This document shows positions 45,440 to 58,090 of a stretch of 64,000 bases of DNA, piece after piece. Every line of letters starts with the position of its first letter. The first letter of the stretch is position 1. Below the pieces are notes generated by a model. The model worked only from the letters and a program-made list of their open reading frames with translations, searched no databases and was not told the origin of the DNA. The DNA lies in assembly GCF_032118995.1 (NCBI RefSeq), contig NC_092662.1, positions 3,906,001-3,970,000 on the forward strand. The letters run 5' to 3'. This DNA is from Asterias amurensis. Taxonomy: Eukaryota > Echinodermata > Asteroidea > Forcipulatida > Asteriidae. Made by a program: the position numbers and the translations under genes.

Positions 45440-45640
45440 ACGTTTTCGGCCGCAAGAACTATCAAAAAGCGCCAAGAAGTTTTTACTTCGCTTGAGATGC
45501 GCGAATAATAGTAAGTTGACGAGCGCCCTCGTTCGGTTGATTCTAGGATACGCACACCGATTGCACAGTGTGCTTTTGGATTTTCGCGGGAAACAACCGG
45601 AAGATGGGGATAATCACGTAACATTTCTGCCTGATTTGGT
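45440..45640 (+). promoter_or_regulatory. Likely promoter of the Polycomb-like gene
   Basis: TTTTCGCGGGAAA at 45581-45593 is an E2F-type site and CCGGAAGATGG at 45597-45607 combines ETS and YY1-like motifs. A donor TTTG then GTAAGT at 45639 could end a 5' leader exon spliced to the acceptor CTTACAG at 46397. Motif-based inference. Confidence 0.4.
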
Positions 45641-46465
45641 AAGTTTTTCGTTGAGACACCACATTGTCTCTTAAGGATCACAAGATAAGATATTGTAGAA
45701 TAAATAGAGACCAGTGAGGTGTAGAATCTAGAGACAGAAGAAGGTTTAAACTGTGAATTTCTTCATAAATTGCGAGAGGTCGGCAGTCATTTCGTGCCAG
45801 TACGGAAGTCTTGCACCTAGTGTCATGACACGGAACTGTGTGTTAGTTACACATTTGTTTTCCCAAATAAAGCATGGTGCTGCGATCCGACTAAACTCTT
45901 TCACTGTGGGGAAAGATGCAAAATCCGACCTCCACGATCCGACTGATGTTTTTTTTTAATCATAATCAGAAACAGTATTCTTGTTTACATTATTGATTTG
46001 ATAATCAACAATAGTATCTTAATTCTTATTTATCTTATTAAAAAAGTTTGTTTTGTTTTTGTCATATTTTTGTATAACCAACTTAAAATAATACAATTAC
46101 AAGTGCTCAGAAATTTGAAAATGTCATTGTAAACAAAAGCAACAGCTTTTTTTTTTTTTTTTTAACTTAATTTTACCCCAAACAAAATACGGGTATGATG
46201 GGTTCCTAAATGAGATTCACAAATGATGCTGGTTATTATGGTGGTACGTATGTGTCTGACAAGTGTTTTTTTAAAGCAATTTGGAAATGGATTTCAACGA
46301 TTTATTTTATTTTAAACGTACCTAAGTTTCATGGTTTATGAAATTAAAGTTTAACTTTACCCACTTTACCAATATGCCAACGTGTCATTCCTTACAGATT
46401 TCCCAGTGTCAATTGACAGTGAATATCAGCATTACATCAGCGTTTGATTGGCTTCATGATCAACG

Positions 46466-49400
46466 ATGGAGAAACCAACTTCTCACAAAAACCAACTCAG
46501 ATCAGAAACACTTTCCCCGTTATCATCAGTATTGGACCGAAGCCTGCAGCCGCCAGGTACTGGCCCCAGCCTCTCGGACTGTAAAACAATTCTGAATAAC
46601 AACAACTGCACCACCAAGCAACTGGCCACCTCCTTAAAAACTGAGGATCAGAAGAATACACATCCTGATGTGGTAGACTTGGGTTCTTCCGACAAGATGG
46701 AAGATAAGAAACAAGACGTGTCGATGCGACTGGGGAAGAAGATAGCCGTAGCGTCTAGGGGTAGGCCTACGAGGTGCCCCTCAGAATGGAAGGAGGATGC
46801 AGGTGAAGAAGACTGTGATTTTAAGGAGGGGCTTGATGTTCTGGCAAGATGGAATGATGGTCTATTTTATCTTGGAACCGTGTCAAAGGTCAGTCCAATA
46901 TCTGCATGTATTTAAAAAACTTTCATCTTGTTTGTCACTACAAGAATAAGTCGCTGTAGCAAATTGTGTAAATAATCTTATTTTACTCCTAAACAGTTTG
47001 AGATTTGTGTGTTATGTTAGACTGTAGAATCATCAGCTTCAAACCCAAGTTGAACTCAATTCAACTCTGTATAACTCAAATTTGTACTTGTGCTTTTTAA
47101 AATACTACAGTCTTAAAACCTTCGTTGCCAAAGTGAAGGATACAAAAAGATTTGAGCCAGTAGGCCCAAACAACAAGTGCTTATGAGAAGGTCAGGCATA
47201 TAACAGGCCTGATACTTCACGGAGGCAACGGAGGCAATTGCCTCCGTTGCCCCTTGTCATTGCCTTGGTGCCCTTGAAATGCTCCGGTAGAAATTTGCAA
47301 TTTCCTCATAGGGTGCCCTTTGCCAAAGAGAAAATGCCCTTTCAAAAACGAAGCATACAGCTCTGATATAAATCTTGTCATATCAAAACAATTTGGTGTG
47401 GAAATACATGCAAGAAGAGGAAATTTGAGAAGTTTGCCTCACTCTAGTTAAACTGTTTAGTCTTTATAGATTTAATTTGAAAAATAGATATTTCATCTTG
47501 AAGAAATAATTTCTGTCTTTCCTTGAAATTGCAGGTGGTCCCACACCAGAAAAAGTGTCTTGTGATTTTTGAAGACAGCTCTGAACACTGGGTCCTATTT
47601 AAGCATCTACAAAAAGGTATTTGTTTTCCTTTTGGAACTTTAAGATGATGGATCCCCCCTCCCTAAACCACTTCCCTAAACCACTTCCCTAAACCTCCTG
47701 GGTGTAACATTACAAAAAAAAGGGTGGTTTGTTGGTAGTGAACCCTTTTACCTACCTCTCGGGTGTAACACATTACATAATTGGGTAGTTGGCCTGATTT
47801 GTCCGAAGAATGAAAACATGGCTTGTGGGTCTGGGTCTCCCCTTTGGTCTAGTAAAAATAGGGATCCCATAGACAATCTGTTTTCCTAACGGAAGTGCAC
47901 CCCTTCTTAAAATGGTGGCTCTGCCTCTGCAAGGGTGCAATTCTAGCATTGTGGGTACAATCCATGATTTGAACACAACACCCTCGGTTTAAGTGTAGCT
48001 TGTTCACTATCATTGAACATACTCATGTAGCACCAGTTTCTATCCATATAGCGGTTGCAAGTTTTCAAGATTAGCTACAAGCCTTTTGACTTTCATTCGT
48101 CAATTATTTGTGTTAACAATTTACAAAGTATTTTGTTATGTATTGATGTTTAGGTAGAGTTCCAAATAGTGAGATCATCTGCTGCGTCTGTGAAGGCGAC
48201 CAATCAGAACCTCCCAATGAGATTGTTATCTGCGATAGATGCGGTTTAGGTGAGTCCTTTTAGCAAACATGATGGGTATTTTGAAGATCACTTTTTTTGA
48301 CCAAAGTCAAATTGTTCAAACAAAACCACATTATATGTTGAACTGTGTAGAAATGTTTTTCTAATTTGTACTCTGATCCAGTCAGTTTTGTTAGCTACAA
48401 TCCCTGCATCTGCTTGAATTTTTCCATCAAATTCAAGTACTGCAGGTACTTTTTCATTGCTTTCCCACATTTCCAAGAACAATGGATTATCCTGGTAAGT
48501 CTGCTGCCATCTAGTGTCCTCTCTCATTGAGGCAAAGGCCCGGCCATTGCAAGTTCTTTTTGTATCTTTTGAAACTCAAGGACTGATACATATCTATGTT
48601 TGAATGTAGGGTATCATCAGTTGTGTCATCAACCAACCATCGATAGTCATAAACTTCTCTGCCCTGATGAATCCTGGCACTGTAGGCAGTGTGTCTTTGT
48701 CATCTCTGCCAAGGTAAAATATTCACTTGTACTTTCAAATCACTCCTTTATTGTGCCCCAAACCAACACTGTGAATCTTCACTTGTACTTTTAAGTCACT
48801 CTTAAGTCACTCTTTCATGTTGTCCCAACACAACACTGAATCTTAACACTGGACTGTAGGCCCAACTCGGCTGCAATTGAGTTTGAACAGGGGTCCCAAC
48901 AGTGGAAGGCGAGGAAAGATAAGTTTATACCAACCGGACCACCCCAGTCACGAGCTAGTAGTGCTAGTTAGGTTGTTGTTGGACTATTACATTTTTTTGA
49001 TTGGCCCCTATACTTATGTTCTTTTCCTTTCAACATTGTCATTCATGTAGGACTTAAGTTTAAAGCTGCATGAACAATAGCTTTTTGGAAGCGTCACAAG
49101 AGAACATTTCCATTTAAACGTCTCAAAGTTAAAAAGCAAACCGGATAACTTTCCGTATGGCGCCACCACTTTTTCACTCATTTTCACAAAAAGGGATATC
49201 TCATTGAGGTAAATTAGATACTATATTATATCATATCGAATGAAAAAGTGGTGGCGCCATACGGAAACTTTTCCAGCAAACCTCCTTTGATCAACTATTT
49301 GTTTTATACAAAACTGATAGTTATTACTTACCTATGTTCTTGTTTTTTGTGTCTTTAAATCAACCTAGGTTGGAGGCGCTTCGAAGAAAGGACCTGTGGG

Positions 49401-52400
49401 TAAGTTAATAGTGATAGACATGAGTAGGATTTGAAACTTTACATGGTGGAGAAACAATCTAGTGATTGTACATGGGTAGGATTCAAACGTGTGCACTGTG
49501 GAGATACAATCAGGGCCCAATTTCATAGCGCTGCTTAACGGTAAGCAAATTTGCGTGCTTACCGTAGCAGAAAAAAATGCTTGAGCCTTAGCGTATTTCA
49601 CAAGTTAGCAGAAAAATTGGGCGGCCATATTGCGTGTTTACCGTGGATTTGCATTGTGACGTCATTTATTTTCTTGCGGTAATAACACCGGAAGGTTAGC
49701 ATGCCTTTTCGTGTACGGTTAGCAGCGCTATGAAATAGAAATTGTAAAGTAAGCACAAAATCGCCCGCTAAAGCAGAGCTATGATATTGGGCCCTGGTGA
49801 TGTTTTTAGAGACACCATCATACAGCTACAAGTTGGTGTGGTTTTGAAAAGAATCTGCGCTTCGAAATCACGGGTTTGTCTCTGCCCCATTGAGAGAGAT
49901 TTATGTACATAGTATCTCTATAAACCTCATCAGAATGATAGACATGTGTTTAATGAACATGAATTCTTTTGAGTACATCATGTTAATAATCTCTCAAGTT
50001 GAAATTTCGACTCAAAACTATTTACCATTTATCTATAATGAGTGGAACTTTACAACATGCTTTTTGTTTTGTGTTTTTCACTTTGCAGCAAAAGTTTTTC
50101 AAGAAATGAAACAGTCTCTACCATACAAAGTAAGTCACTATCATTTCATTGCACCATTTTTTTTTTATAACACTATGGTCATCCGTGGAAACTCTTTTTC
50201 ATTCTGAGCATTTGGCATAAAACAAGCAGATTTAACTGAGTTTAAATAATTCCTACATGTTAGCAGGAACCCATAATGTTATTAGTTAACAAACAAGCGC
50301 AAGTAAAATACCGTACGGACAATTATTTTGATGTGTCCCATATCCAATTTATCTTCAAATAAACTTCAAGCGCATCTTGGTGCATCTCGGTGTCGGACCA
50401 GCTGTACGTTTACGTAAGCTTAAAACAGCGCAATACACAGGGTTAGAACAGCCCAATACCTAGGATGTGATACCGGCTGTTCAACATTGATTTATATAAC
50501 TTTTCTTGTTGCTATGGGTCGACCAATTCTTAATCAAGGATTTAAGTTTGCTTGAGGATAAGTTCATACATGAAATTCAAATAAAACAAAATTCATTTTT
50601 TTATTTTTATTTATTTTTATTTTTTTATATTTTTTCTTCAGCCAAGTGCTCTACACTGGGATGCAGCTCATAAGACCAACACTGAGCAGTGTTACTGCTA
50701 CTGTGGAGGACCCGGGGAGTAAGTATTATTGATTTATCAATTTCTTAATCAATAAATTTTAATCAATTATCAATGTACATTTAGTATTTTTTTTTAAACA
50801 GGGTTACGTTTTTTTGTGGCCATAACCATAACCGTTTTGGTTGAGTTTGCCTTTGTTTAATCACAGGCAAATGACAGAAACAGTTTTGGGTTATGACCGT
50901 CAAAACACACCCCAGTGGTCCGAAGGCCGAACCTAGTTATAACTTCTGTGAAACCAAGCTTAAATAAAATCTGAACTAAGTTTCTCTAACCTTATTTACG
51001 TACTGTTAATTGTACAATTGATAAAAATAACACATAGGTCGTGGGTTCGAATCCCACCTGAGTAAATTGCCTGTGATATTTTTTTCACAGGACTCGGGAA
51101 AGTACTGAGTATACAGTGCTAACACACATCGATGTATGGGTAAAAACCAAAATTAATAAAAATAACACAGTCGCTTACACAAATGGTTTCCTTGTTTGGT
51201 GTAGGTGGTACTTAAAGATGCTGAGGTGTTGCAGATGTCTACAGTGGTTTCACGAGGGTAAGAACTCAGAAAATGTCTTCACTCTTTAGGGCCCAATTTC
51301 ATAGAGCTGCTTAAGTTAAGCACAAAAGGAGCTAAGCACAATAAAATTATGCTTACCAGAATAAGGTTACCAGCCAAAGTATCTTGTCACACTTACAATG
51401 AGTACATGAAGTAAGAATTAAGAAAATTTTGTCACTCTTTAGGGACCAATTTAACAGGGCTTTTTAAGCACAAAATGTAGCTAGGCACAACAAATTTATG
51501 ATCAGATCCCAAACTGCCATTTGGCTGTCTAGTTGCGTGTTTAGTTTTGGGGGAAATGGCCACGGAGAACTCAAGAGGCAGCCCTGTCTGTGCATCAAAA
51601 TGTAAGTTTATGATCTTGGCTCTCACTTTTTACTGTTATTCATTTTGTTATTTCTATTTATGGTTTTGATTGCAGCTTGTGTACAGTGTCTTGAGATGCC
51701 TATGCTGTATGGAGATGGGTAAGATATTATTACACTTATTTTATGAAATTGATGGTGTTCAAACTCTCAGGTTCACCTTTTTAAAAAAGGGAGCTGTTCC
51801 ATTTTGGAGTCTGTGTTGCCAAATAATCATACACCTTTTCAGAAATTATAGGAATTTCTTTTTATTATATATATTTTTTACAATGAACCTTATTTTGTTA
51901 TTTCCTTTTTTTTGTAGGTTTTATATCTTTGTTTGTTCAGTGTGCAATTCAGGGCCGGAGTATTTAAAAAGATTAGCTTTGAAATGGCAAGATCTTGCCC
52001 AGCTTGTTCTATACAACTTAACTCTACTACATCGGAAGAAGTACTACGACTTTGAAGAGGAAATTATGCCCTATTTGACTGAACAGTGGTACAATCTACA
52101 AGTCTCACATGTAAGTATGCTGTGAACTTCAACACCCTTAAGAGAATCATTTTAGTACAAATTTGTCACTGAAAATGTCAGTCAGAAATAACATAAAACA
52201 GAAAATTTAGTTTTGTGTTTAGAAATTGGGATACTATGTTAACATACTACATTGGAGAATTTCATATCAGGATATGACCTTTACTTTGACCTCTTTGGGT
52301 GACCAGGGCCCAATTTCATAGAGCTGCTTAATTTTTGCTTAAGCAAAAAAAATCTTGCTTCGTAAAATCAGATTACTGACTAAGACTCCACTCAATTGTT

Positions 52401-55400
52401 ATGCTAAGTGAACAACAGCTTAATACCAGTCACAAGCAATGTATATGGCATGAAATTTGGGCCAGGAACATGTGTAAAATAAGCGACCTATTTTCATGCT
52501 TAAGCAAATTTTTTGCTTAAGCAGCTCTATGAAATTGGCCCCAGAAGTAGGCCAAAGCTTGCAGCATCTACTTGTTTATAACCATTATCAATAATATTAG
52601 TGTGACCTATTTATTTGTGTGATGTTTTTCCCTAGCTTGGTGCTACAACACGATCTGAAAAGCAAGAGCCTCTTCTTGAAGCATTACACAGCTCAAAAGT
52701 GAAGTAAGAGAAATCTATAAAATAATCTGTAATATTCTCAAGAGTTGTCAACCACCTGTTCTTTTTTAGAACCAAAACTACTCAAAAGATATTTACACAT
52801 GGTGCTATCGCAAACTTCACCTAAAGAGCAAATTTTCTCCTTTTTACCCTGTTTTTTTTTTTTAATTTGTCTGTAAAATCTTGTGTGAATTCAATACATA
52901 AATACCTGGATTCACTTGAACTAGATTTGCATGCGGCAAAGAAGTGAAGAAGAAACAAAACATCTGGGGACTAAGGATAAGAAAGCCTCCAGCTCCACCG
53001 ACAATCATCCTACCTGCCATTGGTCAGATCACTGATGATGTCATGAATGACCTCAAGATGACAGGTCGGAAGGTCGTGACCTTTGTGCCTTTTGAAAGGT
53101 ATGTTTGAAACTGTTTTTGAAAATCATACTAATGTAGATTTTGAAAATGTGTTTTTTAAAAATCATTCCCATGCAGCGTTTTCGTTGACTGATCCAAACT
53201 TTTTCTAAGAACTACGTTACAACTGTAATGGATGTTAAATTTGCATCGGGGATATATAATATTAATTGTGTTTTTTTTTACCCATACACCAGTGTGTGTT
53301 AGCACTGTATACTCAGTACTTCCCCCGAGTCCTGTGAAAAAATATCACAGGCATATTACGTTACAACTTAAAAAGCTTTTTTCCTATTTTTGTTCTATAT
53401 TTGTTCCATAAGCACCAAAGAACATAAAAATACAAAAAATCACAGCAAAAGCATCCAACGAAATTAAAGCTTCTTCTACTGTTTCCTTTAGCAACTCACC
53501 GGTTCCTCTGAAACCCACTAAGAGGGAGAGGAAGAACGTGGCTGAATCTCCAGCAGAACTTGAAAGAAGGAGTAAGACTGCCAGGAAGATGCTAGAGAAT
53601 GCCATCAGAACGGTAAATAGTTCTTTTGATTCCTAAGTTTTTATCCCCCCTCTTGTCCAGGGGTGTGATTTCCTCGTTTTTAAACCACATGGAACACCCA
53701 GAGTGCAGAGAGGCTTTTTAAACCAAAGATCACATCCTGGTTCCTTATCAGTTTTGTCTCACAAATTCTCTGGTAAATATGCACAAAAAAGTGTGACATG
53801 CAACGAAGAGAAATTTTATCTGACTTCAGACTTTTTAAAGGATCTGTATACAGTTAGTAATGACTCTGAAAATGAATGGCAATAAAAACTTGAGTGGTAA
53901 GAATTAAGCAGCGTTGGATATTTATAGAAACATTTCACTTAGAAGTAAAAGAAACCACTTTGTATCCTCAAAAATTTCTCTTTAAGAAGCGTTACCGCGC
54001 AATGGTTCTCAGATCGTATATTCCTATTAGGGGTTGTTATTTCTGCGTGGACTTTTGGCGATATCTCAAAACACGACCACCTTTTCAAATGAACTTTTCA
54101 GTTAGTTTTATAGTCCACACATACATTTACATAGGATTACAACAATGAAACGGTTCCAAAAACCGAAGGAATACTTTGCCTAAGTCACCCGGGTGAGGAG
54201 TAATCAGCTGTTGTTTTTTTGACTCAAGATAAAAAAAGAAACCCTGCTCTTTGATTTATAATAGTAATAATAATGGACACTTAATAAAGCGCCGGTACCC
54301 GCCGCAAGCTGCGCTCATGACGCTACGCTACAAAAGAACAACAAACAATGAAAGTAGCAAAAAAACAAAATAAGAAAAAGCTTCTCTATGAAAATGAGTT
54401 TTTAAACTGTTCTTGAATGTGTTGAGTGATTTATACACCTCTAGTACACTGTTCCTAAGTCTGTGAAATCGAAACCCCCGTTATCAAAACTTGGAATGCC
54501 ATCATTCCATCATATCTTCTCAACTGGTTTAGACTTGATTCTGGTTTCTGACTTTTTTGTTGTTGGCAATGACACTTGCCCCTGGATGTGCAATGTTGTT
54601 TCACTTGAGCAGATCATGTGTGATAAAAAAAGATAAAAATTTGTTTCTGAGTACTGAGTATGCTTCAGTCACTCTGCATCGTCATTCGTCGTTGACTGAT
54701 ACAAGGATTTCCACAAAGGTAAAACTGTTTTAAACATGCTTAATAATAATTGCTTGTTATATAGCGTTCATATCCGTCACTCGGTGATGCTCAAGGAGCT
54801 TTAACATTCAGTATTTTCCTGCAAGATATGCGAGACTGCGTTTGAACTATGAGACCTACTGCTTTTACATAGGGCCATGTAATGGTTTACAAGGTGCTGT
54901 GGTGCAATATGCTGCCAATCAACCGGTGGACTGCCAACTATGGGTTTATTTGCTTGTATATTGTTTTTGTTGTTGTCATCATTGTTGATTTTGTTGTTTT
55001 GTAATCCTGTTGATTTTTTATGTAATTTATAACAGGGGAGTCGACAGTCTTCATTCAGCCTCAACCAGTCCTACGTCGGCTACTCTGGAACTAGCATGCC
55101 GCTAACTGACCTCACCCCAGTATCAGAGGGTCAGTCTGTCCTGGACACCATCCGGCCATTTGAGACAGTTTATACCAACAGCACTGGCGTTCCGATTCCA
55201 ATAAGCTTCAGTCAGCATTCTTCAATATCAGGGGATACCGGGTCGGATTATTCTGCGGCGACGATCCCGATGGGAGCCAGCAGTGGAGGGGAAAGCGGAG
55301 ATGGAATGAAGAGGCATAGAAAACACGGGAGCTGGAAACGGAAGAGAAAACACCAAACCGGCGAGAAAGGGGATGGACCCCAAAGCCCCAAGACCAAAGA

Positions 55401-55611
55401 GACAAAAACTGCTAAGACCGAGGACACTGGGAAACTCTTGACGCGTCTGAATGGAGCGGTGTCCATGTCGGAGCTTAAGAGGTCACTGTCAACTTACCAC
55501 GGTGCAGAGGGACGGCTGGCATGTGGGGAGAATTACCAAGTCTTGGGGAAGAGAGTTACGTCAGATGGCAAGGTGCAGTATCTTGTTCAGTGGGAGGGAG
55601 TAACACCTTGA
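46466..55611 (+). CDS. Polycomb-like protein (PHF1/MTF2/PHF19 family)
   Basis: Polycomb-like proteins are accessory subunits that recruit PRC2 (H3K27 methyltransferase) to CpG-rich chromatin. Fourteen exons join in phase: 46466-46888, 47535-47616, 48154-48249, 48610-48713, 49369-49399, 50089-50129, 50642-50718, 51205-51257, 51676-51718, 51918-52110, 52636-52703, 52925-53098, 53492-53612, 55036-55611; 693 residues (human PHF19 580). Order: low-complexity N-terminus; Tudor about 121-168; PHD1 178-228 (C178, C181, C195, C198, H203, C206, C225, C228); PHD2 276-326; extended winged-helix region about 330-440 with [17 protein letters not shown], the lysine wing known to bind CpG DNA; a basic linker; and a C-terminal chromo-like domain ending [12 protein letters not shown]. 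The Tudor cage has W129, Y135 and F153 but H159 where vertebrates have Phe or Tyr. An in-frame TGA at 46457 precedes the ATG. An invertebrate single-copy member cannot be assigned to one vertebrate paralogue. Confidence 0.93.
47205..47375 (+). repeat. Family F copy in intron 1
   Basis: CCTGATACTTCACGGAGGCA, CTTGTCATTGCCTTGGTGCC and CTCATAGGGTGCCCTTTGCC; the fullest copy of the family. Confidence 0.6.
49143..49274. mobile_element. Inverted-repeat element, family K
   Basis: Arms TCCGTATGGCGCCACCACTT and AAGTGGTGGCGCCATACGGA are complementary for at least 20 bases plus TTTTCA inward. It is the uninterrupted counterpart of 34857-35130. In intron 4. Confidence 0.8.
49512..49795. mobile_element. 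Family C variant in intron 5
   Basis: GGGCCCAATTTCATAGCGCT at the left and GAGCTATGATATTGGGCCC at the right. It is longer than standard and its inner sequence resembles 35350-35570. Confidence 0.6.
51035..51170 (+). repeat. tRNA-derived SINE in intron 7
   Basis: GGTTCGAATCC at 51044-51054, then GCCTGTGATATTTTTTTCAC, GGGAAAGTACTGAGTATACA and ACACATCGATGTATGGG. Same family as 43466-43745; reversed copies lie at 53240-53360. Confidence 0.65.
51288..51505. mobile_element. Family C half copies in intron 8
   Basis: GGGCCCAATTTCATAGAGCT opens at 51290 with the family core ATTATGCTTACCAGAATAAG; a second degraded start GGGACCAATTTAACAGGGCT is at 51442. Confidence 0.55.
52306..52545. mobile_element. 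Family C element in intron 10
   Basis: GGGCCCAATTTCATAGAGCT at the left and TTAAGCAGCTCTATGAAATT at the right, with diverged interior. Confidence 0.65.
53240..53360 (-). repeat. SINE 3' body in intron 12
   Basis: GTTAGCACTGTATACTCAGT and GAGTCCTGTGAAAAAATATC are the reverse complement of the body at 51060-51165. The tRNA-like head is absent. Confidence 0.55.
54240..54480 (-). mobile_element. Possible LINE 3' end in intron 13
   Basis: AATAGTAATAATAATGGACA then TTAATAAAGCGCCGG is the reverse of the tail seen at 35985-36035, and the reverse of TTTTTAAACTGTTCTTGAA resembles the last codons of the LINE frame. Short and decayed. The rest of 53640-54735 shows no gene. Confidence 0.4.
54735..54935 (-). 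repeat. Dispersed repeat 'TTGGCAGCATAT', reversed
   Basis: CATGTAATGGTTTACAAGGT and GCAATATGCTGCCAATC are the reverse of 15133-15217; the adjoining TTATATAGCGTTCATATCC suggests a longer element. Confidence 0.5.
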
Positions 55612-55637
55612 GAAACTCCTTAAAAGGAACACAAACC

Positions 55638-56010
55638 TTTATGCAAAAAACTTATTGGAGTTCACCCCGAGAACAACTTTGGTTTACAGATTTCTTGTTG
55701 AAAATTCTGCGTTTTATTACAGTTGAACTGTAGGGCACAAGTTACAATGTCGACAAATCACTTGTCGTAAACCTCTTTCAGGCCTGATACTTCACAGAGG
55801 CAATGAACGTGATTGTCGTTATGCAAAAAAAAAACGGAGTTCACCCCGAGAACAACTTCAGTTTACAGGTTTCTTGTTGACTATTCAGCGTTTTATTACA
55901 GTTCAAGATTACTACAGATTGGGGAAATTGATCAGAAATGTAGACCGAGGTGGCACAAATCACAATGCCGGCAAATCACTTGCTGTAAACCTCTTCACGG
56001 AGGCAATAAA
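55638..56010. repeat. Direct repeat of about 183 bp in the 3' region
   Basis: GAGTTCACCCCGAGAACAAC occurs at about 55660 and 55843, each followed by GTTTACAG, TTTCTTGTTGA and GCGTTTTATTACAGTT. Family F sequence interrupts and follows the second unit (55996-56140). Confidence 0.65.
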
Positions 56011-56140
56011 GGTGATTGCCTCCATGCCCCTTGAAATGCTTCAGTAGAAGTTTTACAATATCCTCATAGGGTGCCCTTTTACAAGGAGAAAATGCATTGG
56101 TGCCCTTTCCCTTTCAAAAACGAAGCATAAAGGCTTGCTT
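55996..56140 (+). repeat. Family F copy in the 3' region
   Basis: CTTCACGGAGGCAATAAAGG, TGAAATGCTTCAGTAGAAGT and CTCATAGGGTGCCCTTTTAC match 47205-47375. Confidence 0.55.
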
Positions 56141-57029
56141 TTTTCATTTTTTGGTCTAACCCATCTGTGAAGGTTCTACCATTTCAAAAGGGATGAAACA
56201 CCCTCATGTTTCTACGTTCCAACTGCAAGAATTATTTATATTATGTTGTTACATCATACGTCTGTTTAGTATGAATTTGACTTATCAATGATACACTGTA
56301 CACACTTAAAAATTTGCTTTTGTGTTGTTTTCTTTCTCTTTTCAAAATGGATATTTTGTCTCAGGATGTTTGGTGCCATTCGTTTCCATGGTATAAATCC
56401 TTTTGGAAAAGTTCTTTAAGCATTCTTTAAACTTGATACTATGTTTTGTCAGTGCGACAGTATCGTCGTATTGCCTAAAATATAATTTACGTTTCATGTG
56501 GGTTTGCCAGTGCCCAAATGCCTCAATGTATGCACAAAACCTCAGGTGCTGAGATACGATGTTGCACTGTTGGGACACCGAACACTTCATTTGTTTTGTT
56601 AATAATCTGACTGTTTTGTATTCATAAATAAATTCCCCTATTACTGCTGTAAAACAGACAATCTTGACCAAGAAATTTGCTTAATAGCAGAGAACCAAAG
56701 AAAATACAATCTATGGCATTTCTCACTGCCGATTTGGATAGGCTCATTTTGCTTGCATCAAACAACATTCAAAAGGAAGGGCATTACTACATTTAAAAAA
56801 CTTGTCAATAGTTTTTTTGAATATGCATCCACAAGAACACAACACATTGATATTTATCTATGCACTTTATACTGTAATTTACTACATAGTTTTAAAGTGA
56901 TCAGTGGCCAGGTTGAAATATTTTGTCAAATTCAAGCATGTTTTTAATCATATCTGAATTGTTTGTTGGTTTGGGTTTTTTCCTCCGGAAATCTGTGAAG
57001 TTTTTATTAATTAGCTTAAAAAAAGGTTT

Positions 57030-57035
57030 AATAAA
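57030..57035 (+). terminator. Candidate poly(A) signal, Polycomb-like gene
   Basis: AATAAA followed by GCATGGTCTGTCC. It would give a 1.4-kb 3' untranslated region. Other AATAAA copies upstream (for example near 56627) are also possible. Confidence 0.3.
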
Positions 57036-57569
57036 GCATGGTCTGTCCCTGTTTTAATGAAATCTTTCTATTTTTTTTTGTGGCTCAAACATCAAGCTGG
57101 GGTCTTATGTGGCCTAAATAGTACTCATTGGGTTCAAAGGCCCTTCAAGTTATATGCAAAATCCTGGCAATTATTTCATTCCGAAGGTGTCACTTGCAAA
57201 ATGGAGGAGATGGCAATTAAAAATATTTTTTTGTTTTTTTTTACACTTTCACAATTTACAACTTCTCCTGAAGAGTGAACCTAAAATGTAATGAAAAGCA
57301 AAAACTAAAATGTTTGTGTCCTTGGAAACGCCGGAGATTCCACATGTTATTTTTAGGTTTGATAATTAATGTATGCCCCCTGATTTTGTTTACAATGTCC
57401 AATTATATTTATTTGTTATTCCATTCCATTTATTGTGATCAAACCATGGAGGGAAGAATACATTTCATATTATGTGAACAGGGATGACATATTTCAGACT
57501 TTTATCTGAATTCAGACTTCTTAAAGTCTGCCTGGTGAAACAAAAATTCAAAATTAATTTATAAGTCCT
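57036..57569. other. Intergenic, nothing recognised
   Basis: Two short open frames at 57057-57278 and 57275-57487 have no domain or splice context. Confidence 0.25.
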
Positions 57570-57738
57570 GCCGTTGATTTCACCAAACTCTTTCTAACTT
57601 AGGATTCATCTTATGACTTAGGACGGGTTAAGTTCCGTATCGAAATACGTAGGACGAATTGAACCCATCCTAAGTTAGGACGGGTTACTCGTCCTAACTC
57701 CAGTTAGGATTAATCCTAGCGTTTCATGAAATCGGCTG
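57570..57738. mobile_element. Inverted-repeat element, family G
   Basis: GCCGTTGATTTCACCAAACT at the left and TTTCATGAAATCGGC at the right; interior CATCCTAAGTTAGGACGGGT matches 25358-25526 closely. Confidence 0.7.
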
Positions 57739-58090
57739 CTGCTCTTTGATCTACCTCTCTAGCACTGAGGATACCTCAATAAAAAGCTCCTTGGAATCTA
57801 TAACTCTAAGGGTTATCAAAAGGTTGAACTGCCATTATTTGAATGAACCTCTTACTATCTGAATCCCAGATTCATACTTTTTAGTCAGCAGTGGTCCTCA
57901 CCCCTGGTAACAAAAAATATGTACAATCTCTTTATGCACTGGTGCAAGCAATTAATTATGTTAATTTGTTTCATTTCATTCTACATAACTTCTCCCTTCT
58001 GACCGTTGTGTTGTTATGTTGTCAGTTTTGTAATTGCAGCAGCACGTGAGTTTAAAGGCACTGGACACCTTTGGTAATTGTCAAAGACCA

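Noticed and set aside
53894-54148. 84-codon frame in intron 13
   Set aside because: No domain and not joined by splice sites to the Polycomb-like gene.
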